Part shown: positions 54,354 to 61,167 of the stretch, piece by piece | How the letters are laid out: every line of letters starts with the position of its first letter | Numbering within the stretch: the first letter of the stretch is position 1 | Assembly (NCBI GenBank): GCA_035638255.1 | Contig: DASRAJ010000063.1 | Span: 1-64,000 of the forward strand | DNA: 64,000 bases | Direction: 5' to 3' | Source: DASRAJ01 sp035638255 | GTDB lineage: Bacteria; Bacteroidota; Bacteroidia; Chitinophagales; UBA10324 | Program-made: the position numbers and the translations under genes | The notes under the pieces: model-generated | The model's input: only the letters and a program-made list of their open reading frames with translations | Databases searched by the model: none | What the model was told of the DNA's origin: nothing

Positions 54354-55748
54354 ATGAATAAATTTACAACCTGCCTCACCCTCTTTTTTCTTGTCGCCAT
54401 TTCCAATTCCGTTTTTGCACTTACAGTGGAAATCACGGCAACACCGGACATCTGCAACTATCATAATGGCACGATGAAAGCATATGCCTATTTTGGCAAT
54501 CCGTATTATACTTATTCATGGTCGAACGGGGCAACCACTGATTCCATTGGCGGAATATCTGCAGGCGCCACATTCACAGTAACAGTCACTGATGCAATGG
54601 GAACGACAGCGACGGCTTCCGCCACCATCGTAGCACAGGCGCACCTCAACCAGGCAATCTTCACTTACGCCGGAAGCTTCCCTTGTGAAGGATTCTGCAA
54701 TGGCCACTACTTTACTCCGGGCTGGTGGCTCGGCGGCGTGGCGCCTTATTCAGGATATTACGGAAATCAAGCTCTTGTACAAAGCAGCATTTCATTTCCT
54801 GATGGTGTTGGTGTATCTAATCTTTGCTGGAATACCGAACCTTATGTTTACGTCGTGGATGCCCATGGATGCAGTGTCAGCTACACAGATGTCGGTGTGT
54901 TCTATATACTGGCTCCGGTAATAGATAATGTGATCGTCACTGATGCTACCAATGGAAACAACGGCTCTGCAAGTGTGGTGAGTAATGCATGGCCTTATAT
55001 GGAAGGATATTTTCACTTCGACTATTTCGATGGTAACGGATACACCATTCCATTTGAGAATGGTTCAGAAATTGGTTCGCTCTGCCCGGGCAACTATACT
55101 GTTCAGCTTACTGGCAGCACCGGCTACTGGGATGCGCAGCAAAATGTGTGGTATCCCGAGACCTGCAGTTCAACTACTGCGCCATTTACAGTGGGCGGAT
55201 GCGCTGTGCCCACCAATCAAACTACATCGAATATAACTTCCACGAAGGCCCAGTTGAATTGGACCACGAATAGCTGTGCCCTGAGCTACCGCGTTCGTTA
55301 TAAGATAAGCGTCACATCAACGTGGACGGGCAAAAACCAGAACAGCAATCTCGGACACAAAAAAATCACAGGGCTTCTGCCGAATAGTTCTTATGTATGG
55401 CAGGTGAGAAGCAAGTGTGGCAACAATCCCGCTGTGAACTCTTCATGGACTTCCTCTCTAGCCTTCAGCACTTCGGCGAAGATGGCGCAGGAAGAAACGA
55501 AGGAAACCACGCTGCACATTTTTCCGAATCCCGCCTCAAGCATTATCAGCCTAGCGATTGACGATGCAACTGAAATCCGGATGATCACGATTCAGAATCT
55601 AATAGGTCAGATTTTGGTTGAGAAGAATTTTTCGGAAGATGGAAACCATGAAGTTGAAATGGATGTGAGCGCGCTGCAGTCAGGTGAGTACCTGCTTACG
55701 GTTTTCACCGCTGAAGGGAAGATGGTGAAGATGTTTGTGAAGGAGTGA
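54354..55748 (+). CDS. Secreted SprB-like / fibronectin type III protein with T9SS type A sorting domain
   Basis: The frame opens upstream, but ATG 54354 starts the signal peptide (MNKFTTCLTLFFLVAISNSV, then FA), giving 464 residues. A SprB-like repeat follows (CNYHNGTMKAYAYFGNPYYTYSWSNG in part, GISAGATFTVTVTD), then a region of uncertain fold, a fibronectin III unit (TSTKAQLNWTTNSCALSYRVRY, SSYVWQVRSKCG) and a type A domain of a different lineage (HIFPNPASSII, LQSGEYLLTVF). Directly after the stop codon lies a decayed copy of the sorting domain used by its upstream neighbours, so this gene may have been joined in front of an older cassette. Confidence 0.88.
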   Translation: MNKFTTCLTLFFLVAISNSVFALTVEITATPDICNYHNGTMKAYAYFGNPYYTYSWSNGATTDSIGGISAGATFTVTVTDAMGTTATASATIVAQAHLNQAIFTYAGSFPCEGFCNGHYFTPGWWLGGVAPYSGYYGNQALVQSSISFPDGVGVSNLCWNTEPYVYVVDAHGCSVSYTDVGVFYILAPVIDNVIVTDATNGNNGSASVVSNAWPYMEGYFHFDYFDGNGYTIPFENGSEIGSLCPGNYTVQLTGSTGYWDAQQNVWYPETCSSTTAPFTVGGCAVPTNQTTSNITSTKAQLNWTTNSCALSYRVRYKISVTSTWTGKNQNSNLGHKKITGLLPNSSYVWQVRSKCGNNPAVNSSWTSSLAFSTSAKMAQEETKETTLHIFPNPASSIISLAIDDATEIRMITIQNLIGQILVEKNFSEDGNHEVEMDVSALQSGEYLLTVFTAEGKMVKMFVKE

Positions 55749-55943
55749 TCAACTCCTGCAAGGGTAAGTATTGATCTATATCATGTGCCCGGAAATAAAT
55801 TGCAGCAATTAGTAAACGACAATTAACCGCAGGGTGAACACACTGCGACATTTGATGCAGGCCAGCTGGCAAATGGAGTTTATGTTTTGCAGATTCGTGC
55901 GGGGGAGCAAAGGACTGAACAAAAAATTGCGGTAATAAATTAA
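55749..55943 (+). pseudogene. Orphan T9SS sorting-domain fragment 1
   Basis: Starting at the base after the preceding stop, the frame reads STPARVSIDLYHVPGNKLQQ, then LVNDN, a stop (55824-55826), PQGEHTATFDA, GVYVLQIRAGEQ and a final stop at 55941-55943. It is the shared sorting domain without passenger, FPNP start or start codon. The rest of the gap up to 56081 shows nothing else. Confidence 0.85.
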
Positions 55944-56081
55944 AATGAGTTCATTCCCGATCAGTTTCCCGCAAAGGGGTCAAGAATGATTCAACAGCAA
56001 AAAAGGAGTAAGCTGAAAATCTTTAAAGAGTAAGCACCCGGTAGCCGAAAAGGGAATGAGTAGGCGAAAAAAAAAAATCTT

Positions 56082-56885
56082 ATGAAAAAATTAGCCAAAG
56101 GACAAAGTCTGAAACTTAAAAATTACAACCAGGTTTTTAAATCAATGGCAGCCTTAACCGCTGCCTTACTTGCAACGAAGAAAGATGATGCTCAGGTAAT
56201 CTATCATGATATAAACCCTGATGTAACGATCCTTCTTAACGACACATTTGGTATTGACATGAATAACGATGGAATCTTAGATCTTCGGCTTGCGAATATT
56301 TCTTCAGCCGTTTTTGGACAAAGCGTTATGTTTTATGACAGGTCAAGTCATGTATATAATGCGGTAAGTCAGTCCGGTTCCCTTATACCATTAAACAATG
56401 GTGATGACATAAATTTGAATCTTCATTGGGACCATTCCCCTCTCTTAGACGAAGTGGGCTTTTTAAATAATGGTTTATGGAAAAATGTTACAAACAAATA
56501 TGCCGGCATAAAAATGAAAGTCGGAGGAAGCAATCACTATGGCTGGGTGCGTATGGATGTAACAACTAATCCGCTCAAAATTGTCGTGAAGGATTATGCA
56601 TATAATTTTACTCCCGAGCAACATATTATTTCTTCGGTGGAAGATGTTAATTCAGGTTTGGTTCCAACTATTTATAGCAATGAAGGCATCCTGTACATTC
56701 AGCTTCCTCAAGAAGAAGTAGATGCTAAAGCAACTATCTATAACCTGCTTGGAGAAAAAGTTTACGAAAAGAAAGTATCTATTGGAAAAAATGAGATGAA
56801 TTTGAACTTATTACCAAAAGGTATATATCTCGTGCATGTTGATGGCGATAAGATTAATTATTCAATGAAAATCCAATTGAATTAG
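56082..56885 (+). CDS. Secreted protein with T9SS type A sorting domain, function unknown
   Basis: 267 residues. The N-terminus (MKKLAKGQSLKLKNYNQVFK) precedes a short hydrophobic segment SMAALTAALLATKKDDAQ, an atypical but recurrent bacteroidete export signal. The mature part begins VIYHDINPDVTILLNDTFGIDMNNDG, containing a D-x-N-x-D-G calcium-loop motif, and includes GSNHYGWVRMDV. The last 75 residues form a type A domain (YSNEGILYIQLP, YNLLGEKVYEKKV, PKGIYLVHVDG) unlike the shared cassette. Passenger fold not recognised. It is followed by orphan fragment 2. Confidence 0.8.
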   Translation: MKKLAKGQSLKLKNYNQVFKSMAALTAALLATKKDDAQVIYHDINPDVTILLNDTFGIDMNNDGILDLRLANISSAVFGQSVMFYDRSSHVYNAVSQSGSLIPLNNGDDINLNLHWDHSPLLDEVGFLNNGLWKNVTNKYAGIKMKVGGSNHYGWVRMDVTTNPLKIVVKDYAYNFTPEQHIISSVEDVNSGLVPTIYSNEGILYIQLPQEEVDAKATIYNLLGEKVYEKKVSIGKNEMNLNLLPKGIYLVHVDGDKINYSMKIQLN

Positions 56886-56940
56886 TATTGGCAGTTGTAT
56901 CATGTTTGCCTTGCGCAGTTTGGCGACACAGCGAAAATAG

Positions 56941-57018
56941 CTGGCAAACGGAGTTTATATTTTGCAGATTTGTGCAGGGGGGCAAATGGCGGAACGGAAA
57001 GTTGTGGTGATGAATTAA
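56941..57018 (+). pseudogene. Orphan T9SS sorting-domain fragment 2
   Basis: 26 codons, LANGVYILQICAGGQMAERK plus VVVMN and a stop: the last third of the shared sorting domain with no gene in front. By eye it is closest to the end of the 51867-52745 gene (same Tyr-Ile-Leu and Val-Val-Val-Met-Asn codons). It overlaps, in another frame, the upstream extension of the CPBP frame. Confidence 0.85.
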
Positions 57019-57044
57019 AAGTGAGAACATCGTTCAATAAAGAA

Positions 57045-57710
57045 ATGTCACTCCAAAGAAATCACTACAAATGGTTAGGGTTGATGATAGCGCTATTCTA
57101 CCCTGTCATGATGAGTATTGCAGGAAGGTTGCGTTCTTCAAGAGTTCAAATTCCGGCTTATCCTTTACCCGCATATTTTTTGTTGTATGCAATACCATTT
57201 GTTATTCTGCTCAGCATTTTAAAGTATGGAGAAAAAGAAAAGTTAAGCTCACTCGGTTCAATCGAATTTAAACCGGAAACATTGTGGTTGGGTTTATTGA
57301 TAATGCTTTGTAATCTTGGTGCCGTTATGCTACTCGGAGCTATTATGCTTCTGCTTCACATAACGCCGCCTCAGGAACCTCAATGGAATATAATGCTTCA
57401 ATGGCCGCTTTGGGCGAGATTACTTTTGGTGGTTTGGGCAGGTATATCGGAGGAAATATATTTCAGGGGTTATGGTATTACCAGGTTGCAACAACTCACC
57501 AACAACAAGTGGATAGCGACTATTCTTCCCTTGTTTCTTTTTGCTATTTACCATGTCATATTCGGTACGCTTTACCATGTAGTATTTGCCTTTGTGGGTG
57601 GAATTGTTCTTACCGTTTCTTATTTAAAATTTAAAAACCTTCTTGCCAATATGATTGGTCATTCAATGTTTGATTTATTATTTATTGTATCATTACCACA
57701 TCATTCCTAA
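57045..57710 (+). CDS. CPBP family intramembrane glutamic endopeptidase
   Basis: The frame is open from 56895, but the upstream 50 codons run through orphan fragment 2 and are implausible; ATG 57045 (MSLQRNHYKW) gives 221 residues. Several membrane spans; motif 1 EEIYFRGYGITRL, motif 2 FAIYHVIFG, and the third motif NMIGHSMFDLL, the catalytic set of CAAX-protease/bacteriocin-processing (CPBP/Abi) enzymes. They cleave prenylated or signal-peptide-like substrates within the inner membrane; the substrate here is unknown. It is the only non-secreted protein in the plus-strand cargo island. Confidence 0.85.
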   Translation: MSLQRNHYKWLGLMIALFYPVMMSIAGRLRSSRVQIPAYPLPAYFLLYAIPFVILLSILKYGEKEKLSSLGSIEFKPETLWLGLLIMLCNLGAVMLLGAIMLLLHITPPQEPQWNIMLQWPLWARLLLVVWAGISEEIYFRGYGITRLQQLTNNKWIATILPLFLFAIYHVIFGTLYHVVFAFVGGIVLTVSYLKFKNLLANMIGHSMFDLLFIVSLPHHS

Positions 57711-57777
57711 TATTTCTTCACCAGGTTATTTGAGATTTTTATGGATGATTTCGAGCAGTGGGGGCACCGTCCGATAG

Positions 57778-57924
57778 AGGAAGAAAAATAGTTTTGCCAA
57801 CTACTTATTCAAACAACAAAGCAGAACTAACCACCACCCCCCGCCCAATGGAATTTACCTGCTGCAAATCATCAACAACAAAACAGGGATGAGTGAAGTG
57901 AGTAAGTTTGTGAAGGAGAAATGA
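57778..57924 (+). pseudogene. Orphan T9SS sorting-domain fragment 3
   Basis: Corresponds to the second half of the sorting domain of the two genes downstream (GRKIVLPTTYSNNKAELTTT, then a one-base deletion near 57838-57843, then NGIYLLQIINNKTGMSEVSK ending FVKEK and a stop). It has no passenger or start codon. Confidence 0.85.
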
Positions 57925-57940
57925 AGTCCTACACTCAACT

Positions 57941-58007
57941 GTCATTCAGGAAACTTCTTAGCACCTTGGTATTATCCCGAATTGTAAGAAGGTTCCTCCT
58001 GAATGAC
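57941..58007. repeat. Imperfect intergenic palindrome
   Basis: Left arm 57941-57960 (gtcattcaggaaacttctta) pairs with 57985-58007, which carries three extra bases; 20 of 23 positions match. It may be a terminator-like hairpin or a mobile palindromic repeat; its ends GTCA...TGAC resemble the element at 30853-30914. The gap 57711-58069 contains only this and orphan fragment 3. Confidence 0.75.
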
Positions 58008-58069
58008 AACGGTGGGATCGCAGCGCAAATTTTTTCAGAGTAGTTTGCTTGAAAGAAAAAAAATTCTTT

Positions 58070-59656
58070 ATGAAAATAGTTACTACGATGGTTGTTTTTG
58101 TGGTGATGATTTTTATTTCATTAAAATCGTTCTCCCAACAAAGTGCGGTGTTCCAAATTAAATATAAGCTTCCCACCATTTCTTCACCGTTCGGAATTTG
58201 CGAATCCGCCGATAATGGAATTCTGATTACCGGAGTTTTCGTGGATAGTAGCAATTCCTCTGTTGCCTTTGTCTTGAAAACTAATTTTGAAGGGGATATA
58301 GAATGGATAAAGAAATATTCTTCAGATCAGGGAATTATTCATACCCGCGATATTCAGCTTACTTCTGATAGCGGATTTGTTTTAATTGGTTGGATAGAAT
58401 TCAGCAATTTTGATGCTGATGGATTTCTCTTAAAAGCCGACCAGGAGGGAAATATTTTATGGGCAAAACAAATAGGTGATTCTACCTCTGCAATTTATTT
58501 TAGAGGCAAACAAACAAGTGATCTGGGATTTATTCTTTCAGGAGAAAGAGGAGACGGCGGTACTAAAGCCTACATCGCTAAAACTGATTCAGTCGGAAAT
58601 CTGTTATGGTCCAAAGTTTACGGATTTGGTCAGAACAAAGATGTTGGTGATGATGTTATTGAAGATGCGAACGGGGATTTTGTAATGGCCGGAAGAGGAA
58701 CAACAGGGACAATCCCGGATGGATATCTTATTAAAACTGATCAAAACGGAAATGCTATATGGAAAAAAACTTACGGCGATCAGGGCTATAACTCAGATGA
58801 ATTTTATTCCCTTGCATTAACAAGTGATGGAGGATACATCATGACCGGCTATTCCAATATCTATAATGTTACGCCACAACATACTTCATTGGTAAAAACA
58901 GATTCAGGAGGGAATCTTCTATGGACGAAAGTTTTTCAGATTGGTTATTTCAGTGAAGGATACTATGTGACGGAAACTTCCGATAAGGGATTTGTAATTC
59001 TTGGAGCAAAGAGTGATACTACCAACTTAGGACAATTCTTCATGATTAAAACTGATAGCGCGGGAATCCTGGAATGGCAAAGGGAATATGGGACTGATTT
59101 GAATGAAGATTTATCGGATGGATTTGCTACCCACGATGGAGGTTATTTACTTACCGGATCATCATCCTATTCTTCAGCCACTGACATCTATGTAATCAAA
59201 ACTGATTCTTCAGGTTTTAGCGGTTGCGAGGAAATTGAACCAAGTGTGAATGAAATTTTTCAGAAAGTAATTGTGGGTAGCTATGGAGATGAATCTTCTT
59301 ATGGAACTTCAACTACAGTCAATTGCGCAATAACTGACTTAAATATAATTGATAGCGCCTACTGTGTCATTGTTGATGGCATTGAGCCCAACTATTTCTA
59401 CCCAAATTCAATTGACATTTTCCCCAACCCCGTTCAAAATCTTCTCACCATAAATTTACTTTCTCCATCTGCTCCCGCCTCAGTCGGGACCACTGTTGTG
59501 TATGATGTGGCGGGAAAAAAAATAGTTTTGCCAACTACTTACTCAAACAACAAAGCAGAGCTAACCACCACCACCTTGCCCAATGGGATTTACCTGCTGC
59601 AAATCATCAACAACAAAACAGGGATGAGTGAAGTGGGGAAATTTGTGAAGGAGTGA
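58070..59656 (+). CDS. Propeller-like secreted protein with T9SS type A sorting domain
   Basis: The frame opens at a TTG (58049); ATG 58070 starts the signal peptide (MKIVTTMVVFVVMIFISLKS, then FSQQ), giving 528 residues. The body is built of repeats of about 50 residues (LTSDSGFVLIGWIE, LKADQEGNILWAKQIGD, IKTDQNGNAIWKKTYGDQG, LVKTDSGGNLLWTKVF), a propeller type also seen at 37551-39164 and 19276-21702. A type A domain follows (DIFPNPVQNLLTINL, VYDVAGKKIVLP, NGIYLLQIINNKTGMSE). A TCCCG/CGGGA mini-palindrome at 59473-59489 encodes the APASVG loop inside this domain. Confidence 0.9.
   Translation: MKIVTTMVVFVVMIFISLKSFSQQSAVFQIKYKLPTISSPFGICESADNGILITGVFVDSSNSSVAFVLKTNFEGDIEWIKKYSSDQGIIHTRDIQLTSDSGFVLIGWIEFSNFDADGFLLKADQEGNILWAKQIGDSTSAIYFRGKQTSDLGFILSGERGDGGTKAYIAKTDSVGNLLWSKVYGFGQNKDVGDDVIEDANGDFVMAGRGTTGTIPDGYLIKTDQNGNAIWKKTYGDQGYNSDEFYSLALTSDGGYIMTGYSNIYNVTPQHTSLVKTDSGGNLLWTKVFQIGYFSEGYYVTETSDKGFVILGAKSDTTNLGQFFMIKTDSAGILEWQREYGTDLNEDLSDGFATHDGGYLLTGSSSYSSATDIYVIKTDSSGFSGCEEIEPSVNEIFQKVIVGSYGDESSYGTSTTVNCAITDLNIIDSAYCVIVDGIEPNYFYPNSIDIFPNPVQNLLTINLLSPSAPASVGTTVVYDVAGKKIVLPTTYSNNKAELTTTTLPNGIYLLQIINNKTGMSEVGKFVKE
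59473..59489. repeat. TCCCG-N7-CGGGA mini-palindrome within a sorting domain
   Basis: Five-base-pair stem with a seven-base loop in the coding region of the 58070-59656 gene, in a loop of the type A domain. The paralogous domain of the next gene has a different mini-palindrome at the corresponding place. Confidence 0.75.
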
Positions 59657-59686
59657 GTACTTTAGTTGGAAGAAAAAATTTTGGCT

Positions 59687-60610
59687 ATGAAAAGAAATCT
59701 ACTGCTGAGCGTTGCATTGATAATTTCAATTGTAACAACTTCATTCGGGCAATGGGGTAGTTGGGAAATTAATTTTGAGGATACGACAACCTTAAGCAGA
59801 GTTCTCATTGACACAGTTTCTAATCCGAATAACATTTGGCAAATCGGTCACCCCAATAAAGTAATTTTCAATTCTGAAATCTCAATTCCCAATGTTATTG
59901 TAACCGACACGGTAAACCCCTATCCTTCTAATGACACTTCCTCCTTTACAATTATTCATCTCGCTTCTGCCGGATGGGCATTAGCTTATCCTAAAGTTGA
60001 TATTGGCGGCTGGTATTTTGTGGACTGTGATACATTGACTGATTACGGTTATATTGACTTTTCTCCAGACCACGGTAATACATGGTATCGTGCGGATAGT
60101 TCAGAAGGTTTTTGCACTTGGGGAGCAACTGAAGAATTACCAATCTTCACGGGATTTTCTAATGGATGGAAGCACTTCTATTATTGTTTACAAGTTCCGT
60201 ATCCTGTTAATGAAGGTGACACAATTTTATATCGCTTCACATTTATTAGCGACAGTGTTCAGACAAACAAAGACGGGCTTATGTTTGACGACTTACATTT
60301 TGAAGATTGGGCTGAAGGAATTCAAGAAGTTCAAAACGGCAATTTGTTTTCCCTCTCCCCCAACCCCGTTCAAAATCTTCTCACCATAAATTTCCATTCT
60401 CTATCTCCCGACTTTAGCGGGACCATTGCTGTGTATGATGTGGCGGGAAGAAAAATAGTTTTGCCAATAACTTTTATCGCAGATTCCTACGGAACAAACA
60501 ACAAAGCAGAACTAACCACCACCACCTTGTCCAATGGAATTTACCTGCTGCAAATCATAAACACAAAAACAGGGATGAGTGAAGTAGGTAAGTTTGTGAA
60601 AGAAGAATGA
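59687..60610 (+). CDS. Secreted protein with T9SS type A sorting domain, passenger unknown
   Basis: The frame opens at TTG 59666; ATG 59687 (MKRNLLLSVALIISIVTTSF, then GQ) is the better start, giving 307 residues. The passenger of about 200 residues looks like a jelly-roll/galactose-binding-like fold (WGSWEINFEDTTTLSRVLID, GGWYFVDCDTLTDYGYIDFS, GLMFDDLHFED). The type A domain (FSLSPNPVQNLLTINF, VYDVAGRKIVLP, NGIYLLQIINTKTGMSE) is nearly the same as in the preceding gene despite the unrelated passenger. It is 30 bp from that gene and probably co-transcribed. Confidence 0.87.
   Translation: MKRNLLLSVALIISIVTTSFGQWGSWEINFEDTTTLSRVLIDTVSNPNNIWQIGHPNKVIFNSEISIPNVIVTDTVNPYPSNDTSSFTIIHLASAGWALAYPKVDIGGWYFVDCDTLTDYGYIDFSPDHGNTWYRADSSEGFCTWGATEELPIFTGFSNGWKHFYYCLQVPYPVNEGDTILYRFTFISDSVQTNKDGLMFDDLHFEDWAEGIQEVQNGNLFSLSPNPVQNLLTINFHSLSPDFSGTIAVYDVAGRKIVLPITFIADSYGTNNKAELTTTTLSNGIYLLQIINTKTGMSEVGKFVKEE
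60406..60422. repeat. TCCCG-N7-CGGGA mini-palindrome within a sorting domain
   Basis: Same stem and loop size as 59473-59489, different loop bases (actttag), at the equivalent place in the paralogous domain of the 59687-60610 gene. Confidence 0.75.
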
Positions 60611-60614
60611 GTGT

Positions 60615-60713
60615 CCCACCTCTTGTCTTATTTCTTAAGTCTTACGTCTTAAGTCTTCTTCACGCCCACCTCTTGTCTATTTCTTAAGTCTTACGTCTTA
60701 AGTCTTCTTCACG
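60615..60713. repeat. Two tandem copies of a 50-bp unit between convergent genes
   Basis: Units at 60615-60664 (50 bp) and 60665-60713 (49 bp) differ by about one base. Each contains cttaagtcttacgtcttaag, an internal near-palindrome that could form a hairpin. The second copy runs into the stop of the response-regulator gene. Possibly a bidirectional terminator region. Confidence 0.9.
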
Positions 60714-61167
60714 CCGCATGGGTGACACCCGCGATATTAAAAAGATACTGCTCGCGAAATCCCTTCAAATCGGTGTCAATTAGTTTTTGCTTGTTCATAG
60801 GCTTTTCCAAAAACTTTACCACGTAAGGACTTCTATGGACCCTGCGATAATCATTGCCATCGAGAGTAGAAGATAAAATAATGATTCTAGATTTTTCCAG
60901 GATGCTGACAGGGAGATTCTTAAACTCGTCCAGGAAACCCATACCATCCATCAGCGGCATATACACATCGAGGAAAATCACTTCCGGGATGCGATCATTG
61001 GAAGTAGCGGCAGCTTTCAGATAATCCAAAGCTTCCAAGCCATTTCCTGCCTCCACAATTTCCTTTGAGAAATGCATCAATTCAAAAAGCTTCCTGTTGA
61101 TGATGTTGTTGATCTTGTTGTCATCAACCAGCATGATGAGGTCAAACGGTGACGTATGCTCTTGCAT
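60709..61167 (-). CDS. Receiver-only response regulator
   Basis: The frame is open to 61248, but that part lies inside the kinase gene; ATG 61165-61167 (MQEHTSPFDLIMLVDDNKIN) gives 152 residues and overlaps the kinase 3' end by 26 bases, a typical coupled start. The CheY-like receiver has the acidic pair DD in LVDDN, phospho-acceptor D67 in VIFLDVYMPLMDG, a Ser/Thr switch in IIILSST and K in FLEKPM. It has no output domain, so it probably acts through protein contacts. The cognate kinase is the gene it overlaps. The stop lies within the tandem 50-bp repeat. Confidence 0.88.
   Translation of the reverse strand: MQEHTSPFDLIMLVDDNKINNIINRKLFELMHFSKEIVEAGNGLEALDYLKAAATSNDRIPEVIFLDVYMPLMDGMGFLDEFKNLPVSILEKSRIIILSSTLDGNDYRRVHRSPYVVKFLEKPMNKQKLIDTDLKGFREQYLFNIAGVTHAA

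Noticed and set aside
56895..57044. 50-residue N-terminal extension of the CPBP protease
   Set aside because: This part runs through a sorting-domain remnant in another frame and is not hydrophobic; the ATG at 57045 gives the normal family start.
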